From NCBI GenBank assembly GCA_002309695.1, contig DBXV01000005.1:172325-189986 (forward strand): DNA of 17,662 nt, in the 5' to 3' direction. The position numbers and the translations under genes are program-made. The stretch is from Myxococcales bacterium UBA1203. Lineage in GTDB: Bacteria > Myxococcota > Myxococcia > Myxococcales > UBA5297. The notes beneath the pieces were generated by a model that was not told the origin of the DNA, did not search any database, and saw nothing but the letters and a program-made list of their open reading frames with translations. Positions 1 to 5,434 of the stretch are shown one piece after another. Each line of letters begins with the position of its first letter. Position 1 is the first letter of the stretch.

Positions 1-335
1 TGAAGGCGGGCGCGGACGTGAACGCGAAGGACCGCAGGGGCCAGACGCCGCTGATGCTGGCCGCTTGCCAAGGGGAAGTTTCGATTGTGAAGGCGCTCAT
101 CGAGGCCAAGGCCGACGTGAACGCAAAGGATCTCTGGTCGCAGACGGCGCTGCATGTGGCCGCGATGTCCGTTTCCGGGAATGTTGAGACTGTGGAGACG
201 CTGATTGCCGCTGGTGCGGATCTCAATGCTGCCAATAAAAAAGGCATAACCGCGCTGATGTTGGCCGTCGCCAGTCAAAACGAAGACATCGCGCGGATGC
301 TTGTGAAGGCGGGCGCGGACGTGAACGCGCAGGAC
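1..335 (+). repeat. Near-identical 32-bp direct repeat inside the ankyrin gene
   Basis: Bases 1-32 and 304-335 match at 31 of 32 positions (a/c difference at 27/330). Both encode the loop KAGADVNA(K/Q)D. The intervening repeats have diverged at the DNA level, so this pair looks recently copied or gene-converted and could recombine to add or remove repeats in register. Confidence 0.75.
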
Positions 336-422
336 AACGACGAGAAGACGGCGCTCGATTTTGCGAGGACGGATGAAGTCAAAGCTGTGCTGACGAAGGC
401 GGGGGCGAAGGCAGGGAAGTGA
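1..422 (+). CDS. Ankyrin-repeat protein, 3' end (partial)
   Basis: The gene is cut by the window start. The open frame runs from base 3 without a stop, so the in-frame GTG at 18 is probably internal. The translation is a run of about 33-residue ankyrin repeats, with TPLMLAA / TALHVAA / TALMLAV helix starts and AGADVNAKD-type loops, followed by a shorter capping repeat (TALDFA...VLTKAGA) and a Lys/Gly tail. Ankyrin repeats mediate protein-protein binding, and no enzymatic domain is visible in this part. Whether the full protein is secreted or cytoplasmic cannot be judged without the N terminus. Two ankyrin loops are encoded by almost identical DNA (1-32 and 304-335), a sign of recent internal repeat duplication. 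The family assignment is firm and the function unknown. Confidence 0.88.
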   Translation, partial: KAGADVNAKDRRGQTPLMLAACQGEVSIVKALIEAKADVNAKDLWSQTALHVAAMSVSGNVETVETLIAAGADLNAANKKGITALMLAVASQNEDIARMLVKAGADVNAQDNDEKTALDFARTDEVKAVLTKAGAKAGK

Positions 423-461
423 GAGCAGGCTCTCTCTGTCATCGCATGCGGTGTTGACAGA

Positions 462-490
462 TTCCCCAAAGGGGAAGCCAGGGGGGGGGG
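462..490. repeat. Small hairpin plus 10-G homopolymer
   Basis: In the 129-base gap before the next gene there is a short palindrome (TTCCCC-aaa-GGGGAA, 462-476) followed by a run of ten G at 481-490. A GAGAG/CTCTC hairpin also overlaps the ankyrin stop at 421-435. There is no T-run, so neither is a convincing terminator. The G run is a likely slippage or sequencing-error site and lies about 60 bases upstream of the DUF1848 start. Confidence 0.4.
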
Positions 491-551
491 TAACCTAAAT
501 TCCACGTCAACACACAAACTCATTTTTCTATTCAGCGAGTAATAATTTGAC

Positions 552-1520
552 ATGATTATCAATACAGGCGCGCGGACGGACACTGTTCAGTATTATACCA
601 AATGGCTGCTCAGGCGCTTTAAGGAGGGATATGTTCTGTCGCGAAACCCGCTTTTTCCCAATAAAGTGACGCGCCTGGAGCTGACGCCGGACAAAGTGGA
701 TTGTGTCGTATTCTGTTCAAAGAATTACCGGCCGATTCTGCCGGACCTGCACCTCATTACGGACCGATTTCACACATTCTTTTTCTATACAATTACGGCG
801 TATGGAAAAGATATTGAGCCGGGCGTTCCCAGTATTGATGAAAGCATTGAAACGCTTCTGGAACTGGAGAAGCAGGTCGGCGCCGGGCGCATTTGCTGGC
901 GCTATGACCCGGTGCTTCTGACCAGTCATAAATACACCATAGATTTTCATTTGAAAACATTTGACGCCATGGCCGCCCGGCTGACAGGCCACGCGAGCCG
1001 CTGTGTTTTCAGCTTTGTGGAGGTTTATAAAAAATTAGAATTGAATATGCCGGAGCTCAAAGTGATGACCACCGCGGAGATGAATGAAATCGCCCGCGGG
1101 CTTGGCGCCATCGGACAGAAATACGGGCTCCATCTCCAGACGTGCGGCACCAATGGCGATTATCGGAAATACGGCATTCATCCGTCCGGCTGCATGACGC
1201 TGGAAATGCTGGGGCAGGCCAATCATATCGCGTTTCGCCGTCTCAGACACCGGGGCAGCCGCGCGGGATGTCACTGCATCGAAAGCCGGGACATTGGCGC
1301 CTATGACACCTGCATCAATGGCTGCAAATACTGTTATGCCAATAAAAATCCGCAGGCCGCCGCGGCAAATTACCGGCTGCATGACCCGAATTCACCGCTT
1401 CTTCTGGGACATATCGAGGAGACGGACTGCATTCAGCAGGGCGCGCAGCAGAGTTTTCTGGTAAAATCGGAAGATAATCCACCGCCCGCACAAAAAGGAC
1501 AGCTGACGCTGGAATTCTGA
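552..1520 (+). CDS. DUF1848 family protein with C-terminal CX3CX2C cysteine motif
   Basis: 322 residues. The start MIINTGARTDT is the usual N-terminal beginning of DUF1848 proteins, and the body follows that family (VDCVVFCSKN, GRICWRYDP, the GCHCIESRDIG block). Cys240 and Cys242 precede a CINGCKYCYAN segment with Cys254, Cys258 and Cys261. This CX3CX2C spacing matches the one that holds the [4Fe-4S] cluster in radical-SAM enzymes, although here it sits near the C terminus. Metal or cluster binding is an inference, and I know of no defined reaction for the family. No signal peptide is seen, so it is probably cytoplasmic. The upstream SD is weak (gcgag). Close relatives are commonly found in gut Clostridia. 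Together with the SUFU gene downstream, this suggests acquired genes. An AT-rich hairpin follows the stop. Confidence 0.85.
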   Translation: MIINTGARTDTVQYYTKWLLRRFKEGYVLSRNPLFPNKVTRLELTPDKVDCVVFCSKNYRPILPDLHLITDRFHTFFFYTITAYGKDIEPGVPSIDESIETLLELEKQVGAGRICWRYDPVLLTSHKYTIDFHLKTFDAMAARLTGHASRCVFSFVEVYKKLELNMPELKVMTTAEMNEIARGLGAIGQKYGLHLQTCGTNGDYRKYGIHPSGCMTLEMLGQANHIAFRRLRHRGSRAGCHCIESRDIGAYDTCINGCKYCYANKNPQAAAANYRLHDPNSPLLLGHIEETDCIQQGAQQSFLVKSEDNPPPAQKGQLTLEF

Positions 1521-1554
1521 TAAAAAACGCAGCAATAATGACTGAAATCAAACA

Positions 1555-1578
1555 AAAATAACGACAAATTGTTATTTT
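1555..1578 (+). terminator. Possible AT-rich terminator after the DUF1848 gene
   Basis: AAAATAAC (1555-1562) pairs with GTTATTTT (1571-1578) across an 8-base loop, 34 bases past the stop. The 3' arm supplies four T, with no further T-run, so this is at best a weak intrinsic terminator. Confidence 0.35.
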
Positions 1579-1606
1579 CCTGACGTTCTGAACAAGTAAT
1601 CCCGCT

Positions 1607-1839
1607 TGACGCTCAGGCCGATTATTTATAAATAACCGGCCCGTCAGCACCGAAAGGACGAGGTATCACATCCTGGGGTGAAACCCCTGGCAGACGGAGG
1701 AAGCCAAGATTGGTTTTCAATGCCTCGGCATTACAAAACCAATCTTGCCTCTCCCTTTTTTGGGAGAGGTGGCACTTTAGGGCCGGAGAGGGGTTTATGG
1801 GGGCGGCGACGGAGAGGGCAAAACAAATCAGCCCTCTCC
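1607..1839. repeat. Cluster of consecutive inverted repeats (structured intergenic element)
   Basis: This part of the 428-base gap between the DUF1848 gene and the small lipoprotein gene is filled by hairpins rather than coding sequence. (1) 1607-1646: TGACG, GGCCG and the perfect palindrome TTATTTATAAATAA, with CGGCC and CGTCA closing. (2) 1706-1746: AAGATTGGTTTT pairs exactly with 1735-1746, enclosing AATGCC/GGCATT. (3) 1748-1769: CCTCTCCC, six T, GGGAGAGG. (4) 1811-1839: GGAGAGGGC pairs with GCCCTCTCC across 11 bases. A GGGG/CCCC hairpin also lies near 1671-1690. The GGGAGAGG arms resemble dispersed extragenic palindromes (REP or MITE-like) known from many bacteria. An 82-codon open frame here (1678-1926) has no SD or family features and is rejected. 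Confidence 0.7.
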
Positions 1840-1948
1840 CAATACATTTATTACTCCGCTAACATCCTCAGCATGAATCGATTCGTTGATTTTACCTATG
1901 AAAAACAGAAAAAATCACTCAGATGATATTAGCGAAGTAATATATTTT

Positions 1949-2137
1949 TTAGTTCATCAGTCGGCTTTCGCCCCAGGTGTACTGAGGATAGGCCTTCTTA
2001 AGGTCGTTGTAAGACCCACTTACGCCGCCCTCGCCGCAGGCGGCGCTGAACAGGCAGATGATCGCCGCAGTTCCGACAGAAACGATACGAGCCGCAAACA
2101 ATTTCAAGCCATCGACAGGACTGAGTTCGCGAAACAT
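1949..2137 (-). CDS. Very small predicted lipoprotein
   Basis: 62 residues. The ATG at 2137 is chosen over the one at 2158 because GAAGGGA lies at SD distance before it. The N terminus has a charged start, a hydrophobic core (IVSVGTAAIICLFSAAC) and a lipobox-like cysteine at Cys34. The mature part would be only 29 residues (CGEGGVSG, then an YNDLKKAYPQYTW segment). This fits a tiny outer-membrane-anchored lipoprotein, or the remnant of a longer one that has lost its C-terminal domain. I do not recognise the mature part. Its G+C content and position between hairpin elements are typical of this accessory stretch. It is preferred over the overlapping plus-strand frame (1886-2404), which shows no family features. 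Confidence 0.55.
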   Translation of the reverse strand: MFRELSPVDGLKLFAARIVSVGTAAIICLFSAACGEGGVSGSYNDLKKAYPQYTWGESRLMN

Positions 2138-2441
2138 GGCGCTTCCCTTCTTCCACATTTTTTGGATGAAGACTCATTCGTTGAATTGGCCGGCCGCAGA
2201 TCTGGAATTCAGGTCGGAGAGGTGGGACACAAGTTCTCCCACGTCTTTATTCAGGTCAGATCCGTTCCAAAACGCCGGTGCCGGGAGGGAATCCGCCGAT
2301 CATATCTGTCAGTCGCGGCTTTTGCCGCCCGTTTTCTTTTTGGCAGAACAATCTTTTCTATAAGGGGGCAAAAACAGGGGCTTATTAAACGGAAAACCGT
2401 TTAATAAGGAAAAAATAATTTTTGAAATCTATGTTTTGAAC
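2138..2441. other. Intergenic stretch with several small hairpins, no gene seen
   Basis: No convincing coding sequence. It holds GTGGGA/TCCCAC (2222-2227 with 2237-2242), GCGGC-TTTT-GCCGC followed by a T-rich stretch (2315-2340, terminator-like on the plus strand), a duplicated ATTCAGGTC (2208 and 2249), and a perfect 12-bp hairpin CTTATTAAACGG-aaaa-CCGTTTAATAAG at 2381-2408. The promoter of the small minus-strand lipoprotein should lie here, but I cannot place it with confidence. Confidence 0.5.
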
Positions 2442-2484
2442 AAAAAAATCGTCATCGTTGTAAAAATTTCACAGCGATGACGAT
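2442..2484 (-). terminator. Intrinsic terminator of the SUFU gene
   Basis: ATCGTCATCG (2448-2457) pairs perfectly with CGATGACGAT (2475-2484), and the loop can pair partly inside. Read on the minus strand, the stem is followed directly by seven T (the A-run at 2442-2448). It lies 70 bases past the stop of the SUFU gene, as expected for the end of that transcript. Confidence 0.85.
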
Positions 2485-2553
2485 TGGTGTTTGTGTAGGG
2501 AATGGTGTCCCACAATAAAAAGTTGTTACAGTTTTTTGAGGCAATATCTGTCC

Positions 2554-3258
2554 TTACAGGACGGAAGCCCTGTTATAATCAGTGACATCGCTGCCAAGCT
2601 TTGAATACAGCTCGGGAACATTCATTGTCTTGTTTTTTACTGCAAGGAGCTCGTCGTCGGTACAGCCTATGAACTCCACAAAATCGACCTTTCCGTTGGG
2701 CGTGGAAATGGACTTCACGTCCGTGTCGGCTATGAGGATAAAGCCTGTCAGGGCGCTCTTCTGATGAAGGTCGATGCCTGTGGTCTGACCTGTGTAGATG
2801 TACTCATCTGCACGGAAGAGCTCGCCGTTTGAGAAGGTTATCCTTGCGACTTTCTGTAATATTCCGCATACGCAGCGGAGCTCGCCTTCTTCGTCCTCGG
2901 GAGCGATACAGGAGCGTTTCAGCTTGAATGTGAACTCCATGCCATAGCCGCTTATTTCGGGATCATCGGTCTCCTTTTCAAATATTTCGCTGAGCCCGTA
3001 AGTGACGAAGTGGTAGTATTCGGCGGTTTCGTAAATGCTTATTCCCCTAAGGGGATCGTCTCCGCCGAGTTCCCACGTCACAAGAACGCCGTAGTGCTTA
3101 GGGTTTTTCTGGTCGGGATAGAGCTCCTCAAAGGCGGCGGTTATTGCGTCCCAGCCCGAACATTCGGGCTTTTCAAGCTCTATCAACTCTTCTGTTTCTT
3201 CCTGCGGTTTTTCAGCTTTTTTGCTGAATTTATCAAAGAATTTATCAAACAGTCCCAT
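2554..3258 (-). CDS. Suppressor-of-fused (SUFU) domain protein
   Basis: 234 residues. After a Lys/Glu-rich start (MGLFDKFFDKFSKK), the SUFU domain runs from about residue 34 to the end. It shows GWDAITAAFEELYP, PKHYG, LGGDDPLRGISIYE, YHFVTYGLSE, SGYGMEFTFKLKR, and the C-terminal LGSDVTDYNR typical of Firmicutes members. A strong SD (GGAAGGAG) sits 8 bases before the ATG. In bacteria, SUFU-domain proteins have been proposed as immunity proteins of polymorphic toxin systems, but no toxin gene is visible here, so that role is only an inference. No signal peptide, so cytoplasmic. It starts 24 bases after the FGE-like gene and is probably co-transcribed with it, ending at the terminator at 2442-2484. 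The close resemblance to gut clostridial proteins suggests horizontal transfer. Confidence 0.88.
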   Translation of the reverse strand: MGLFDKFFDKFSKKAEKPQEETEELIELEKPECSGWDAITAAFEELYPDQKNPKHYGVLVTWELGGDDPLRGISIYETAEYYHFVTYGLSEIFEKETDDPEISGYGMEFTFKLKRSCIAPEDEEGELRCVCGILQKVARITFSNGELFRADEYIYTGQTTGIDLHQKSALTGFILIADTDVKSISTPNGKVDFVEFIGCTDDELLAVKNKTMNVPELYSKLGSDVTDYNRASVL

Positions 3259-3282
3259 AATATGCTCCTTCCTGATTTATTC

Positions 3283-4245
3283 CTACTTCGCACACCGAAA
3301 CCCGTAGTTGGGCTTGAGGGCCAAGTGATTATCGTAGCTGTAATTGGTGACGGACAGGTCGATCTCAGAGCCGTACCAGGAAGCGCCCTTCAGGACGTAG
3401 TGGTCCCTGATAGACAACGAAGAATTTGTCCCATACAACGAGCTTGTCCACTCCAAGACATTTCCACTCATATCTACAAGACCCAGAGGGCTGTCTCCGG
3501 CCGGCGAATGCAGCGAAACGTCACTCGTACCCCATCTTCTCGACCCCGGCGCCGCAGCCGCAGCATAGCCAAGACAAAACTTCCATTCGTCATTATACTG
3601 AGCAGTCACGCAGTGCGTCGGGGCATCATTTCCCCAGGGATACGTCGTGTCCAGATGTGTCGTCCCATTATGCGTCGAGGCATACTCCCATTCTTCCTCT
3701 GTGGGCAGGCGGCCGCCAATCCATGCGCAGTATTGTTTCGCACCAAACCAGTCGATGCAATTCATCGGATGATTTTTCCAGGACAAGGGCACACGATCAT
3801 CCTCATCCTCATCCTCATCCTCGTAATCGCGATTGTAATTACAGAAACTGCTGGGCGACCCAGCATAATAATGATCCGACGTGCAGGCCCCGGCGGCCAC
3901 ACACCTCTCAAATTCAGCCACCGTCACAGGCGTTTTCTTCAGCGCAAATGCTTCCAATGTTATGGTATCGCCCGATGAATGGATTCCGCTGCCCGTATTG
4001 TGGCTCAATGTAAATGACCCGGCGGGAATACGGATAAACTCCAGGGTTTCATCCCCGGAACCTGCGTCATTTTCTATAATACTGGCATCATTGTCATCAA
4101 TAATTCCCGAATCAATCTCCGGCGGATCGTCATCCTCCGGCGGATCGTCACATCCCAAAAACATCAAAGAGCCAATCAAAACAGGCAAAATGCCTAAACA
4201 AATTTTGCCTCTCAATACCTCTGCTTCTGATGCATTTCTCAGCAT
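3283..4245 (-). CDS. FGE/SUMF1-fold lipoprotein, probably non-catalytic
   Basis: 320 residues with the ATG at 4245 (AAGGGG upstream); the longer frame to 4305 has no better start. A signal peptide ends in LMFLGC, giving a lipid-modified Cys32. An acidic, Pro-rich linker follows. The formylglycine-generating-enzyme-like domain spans about 65-320: IPAGSF, KKTPVTVAEFERCV, NHPMNCIDWFGAKQYCAWIG, GRLPTEEEWEYA, YPWGNDAPT, GLVDMSGNVLEWTSS, LKGASWYGS, and the terminal YGFRCAK. The segment after GASW lacks the two copper-binding cysteines of true FGE, so sulfatase activation is unlikely and a structural or binding role is more plausible. An EDED run near residue 145 is encoded by a hexanucleotide repeat. 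It is probably co-transcribed with the SUFU gene and starts just after a terminator-bearing repeat. Confidence 0.87.
   Translation of the reverse strand: MLRNASEAEVLRGKICLGILPVLIGSLMFLGCDDPPEDDDPPEIDSGIIDDNDASIIENDAGSGDETLEFIRIPAGSFTLSHNTGSGIHSSGDTITLEAFALKKTPVTVAEFERCVAAGACTSDHYYAGSPSSFCNYNRDYEDEDEDEDDRVPLSWKNHPMNCIDWFGAKQYCAWIGGRLPTEEEWEYASTHNGTTHLDTTYPWGNDAPTHCVTAQYNDEWKFCLGYAAAAAPGSRRWGTSDVSLHSPAGDSPLGLVDMSGNVLEWTSSLYGTNSSLSIRDHYVLKGASWYGSEIDLSVTNYSYDNHLALKPNYGFRCAK
3799..3822. repeat. Hexanucleotide microsatellite (ATCCTC)4 in the FGE-like gene
   Basis: Four perfect ATCCTC units encode alternating Glu/Asp on the minus strand. They lie between the NYNRDY and VPLSWKNHP segments, where FGE-fold proteins tolerate loop insertions. 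Unit changes keep the frame, so slippage would alter the length of an acidic surface loop rather than switch the gene off. Confidence 0.75.
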
Positions 4246-4282
4246 GGCATGAACCCCTTGATGAAAAATCTGCATTTCCGGC

Positions 4283-4318
4283 AAAAAAGTCCGCCGCCAG
4301 ACCAATTCTGACGGCGGG
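4283..4318 (-). terminator. Intrinsic terminator of FISUMP gene 1 (repeat copy A)
   Basis: On the minus strand, a CCGCCG/CGGCGG stem with an inner CAG/CTG extension (4291-4317) is followed by six T (A-run 4283-4288). It lies 36 bases past the FISUMP stop and ends only about 38 bases before the FGE-like start, so that gene depends on read-through or on a promoter within or before the hairpin. Confidence 0.8.
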
Positions 4319-4340
4319 GTATTACATATTACATCAACTC
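4291..4340 (-). repeat. 50-bp direct repeat, copy A
   Basis: Matches 5365-5415 with a single one-base indel. It comprises the terminator stem-loop plus the conserved flank TATTACATATTACATCAACTC, which termination would not need. Same orientation as copy B, and also just downstream of a minus-strand stop codon. Confidence 0.9.
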
Positions 4341-4352
4341 AATGATGGGATG

Positions 4353-5135
4353 TTACTGCGCATTTCTCACGCATCGCACCGAATATGCGTAGCTCTGGTA
4401 GTCGTTTATTACGTGGGCATAGCCTTCTCCCAGTGCCAGAAGATAGGCGGAGTCCGCTTCTTCCTCTTCATAGACGGTATCCGACCAGAAGTAGGCATCG
4501 ATGCCGAAAATATCGTAGTTGCCCTCATACCATTGCCCGGCGGGGAGGGCTCCAAAGGCACTGCTGTTCGTGGCCTTGTCGCTGTGCTCACTTGTCCACA
4601 CCGCATCTTTGGCAATAAGCGCCGCAAAGGCCGGATTGGGCTTTACTTTATTGTTATTTGTGCCGACGGCCTTCAAAAGGTCTTCAAATTCCGCTTTACT
4701 CGGCAAATGCCAGCCCGCAGGGCAGACATTCCTGGCCTCGGCCCACTTATATAAACAGCCGTATTTTTTCACAAAATCGGCATCTTTTTTCGTATCGGCG
4801 TAACAGGTCACGGGCTTACCGCTTTTATCCGACGAAGCCGCCAGATTGGCAGCCATCCATGTTTTGCCGCCGATGACGACGGTTTTGTACTCAGGTGCTT
4901 TCGGCTCAGGCGCAGGTGCTTCAGTTGGTTTCGCCTCCGCCGGTTTGACCGCCGCCGCTGCGGGCTCTGCAGTTTTGGTGTCTTCCATTTCCGGCCCGGC
5001 AGTTTTTGACTCCGCCGCCTTGGGCGCCGCCGGTTTTGCTTCATCTGCTTTCTGCGCCGATTGATTTTGATTACTGTTGCAGGCTGCAAACATAAAGAGC
5101 GCGAACCAGACAGAAATTTTTACCAGCCTCTTCAT
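4353..5135 (-). CDS. FISUMP-domain lipoprotein 1
   Basis: 260 residues. The ATG at 5135 is chosen because GGAGG lies 6 bases upstream; the ATG at 5165 lacks this. The signal peptide MKRLVKISVWFALFMFAAC gives lipid-modified Cys19. A low-complexity Ala/Lys/Pro/Glu linker (about 25-92) spaces the C-terminal domain from the membrane. The domain (about 95-260) matches the Fibrobacter succinogenes major paralogous (FISUMP) family: GKTWMAANL, YGCLYKWAEA, CPAGWHLPSKAEFEDL, FGALPAG, FWSDT, YAYSVRCVRN. The family is extracytoplasmic and of unknown biochemical role, possibly binding ligands or surfaces. The gene lies between two direct repeats that each end in a terminator, so it looks like a discrete cassette. 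A second family member is at 16563-17342. Confidence 0.88.
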   Translation of the reverse strand: MKRLVKISVWFALFMFAACNSNQNQSAQKADEAKPAAPKAAESKTAGPEMEDTKTAEPAAAAVKPAEAKPTEAPAPEPKAPEYKTVVIGGKTWMAANLAASSDKSGKPVTCYADTKKDADFVKKYGCLYKWAEARNVCPAGWHLPSKAEFEDLLKAVGTNNNKVKPNPAFAALIAKDAVWTSEHSDKATNSSAFGALPAGQWYEGNYDIFGIDAYFWSDTVYEEEEADSAYLLALGEGYAHVINDYQSYAYSVRCVRNAQ

Positions 5136-5355
5136 TATATCCTCCACGGATTTCATTTTACTCAAATTGCCGATTGCCGGGACGGCCAGTCAGGTAAGGG
5201 CAGGTAATGCTGAAGAAGAAGACCAGGTATTTGGCAAAATTTATAGTTTACCAAACGCTTGGCCGAATACAGCGGCCCCATTCGTCACAATGACCTGGGC
5301 TGCTGTCACAAATCCCTTGCGCGCAGACCGCTGTTATATTCAGCGAACCTTGAAG

Positions 5356-5393
5356 AAAAAAAGCCCGCCGCCAGACCAATTCTGACGGCGGGA
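5356..5393 (-). terminator. Intrinsic terminator of the nfnA-nfnB transcript (repeat copy B)
   Basis: CCCGCCG (5364-5370) pairs with CGGCGGG (5386-5392). On the minus strand the stem is followed by C and seven T (A-run 5356-5362). It starts about 42 bases past the nfnB stop. This is the same element as copy A, slightly stronger. Confidence 0.85.
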
Positions 5394-5415
5394 GTATTAC
5401 ATATTACATCAACTC
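5365..5415 (-). repeat. 50-bp direct repeat, copy B
   Basis: Copy of 4291-4340 with one extra A. It begins 20 bases past the nfnB stop and has the same orientation. Together the two copies bracket FISUMP gene 1. Confidence 0.9.
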
Positions 5416-5434
5416 GAAGTTATTCGCCGTGTAT

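Noticed and set aside
1678..1926. 82-codon plus-strand open frame
   Set aside because: Composed of the hairpin cluster arms; no SD and no protein-like pattern.
1886..2404. 172-codon plus-strand open frame
   Set aside because: Runs opposite the small lipoprotein, crosses several palindromes and ends inside a perfect hairpin; no domain.
3010..3978. 322-codon plus-strand open frame
   Set aside because: Antisense of the SUFU and FGE-like genes; its hydrophobic stretches come from the complemented acidic repeat.
4291..5415. Integron attC interpretation of the 50-bp repeats
   Set aside because: No RYYYAAC/GTTRRRY core pair is found at the ends of the repeat, and no integrase is visible. The stem with its T-run is fully explained as an intrinsic terminator.
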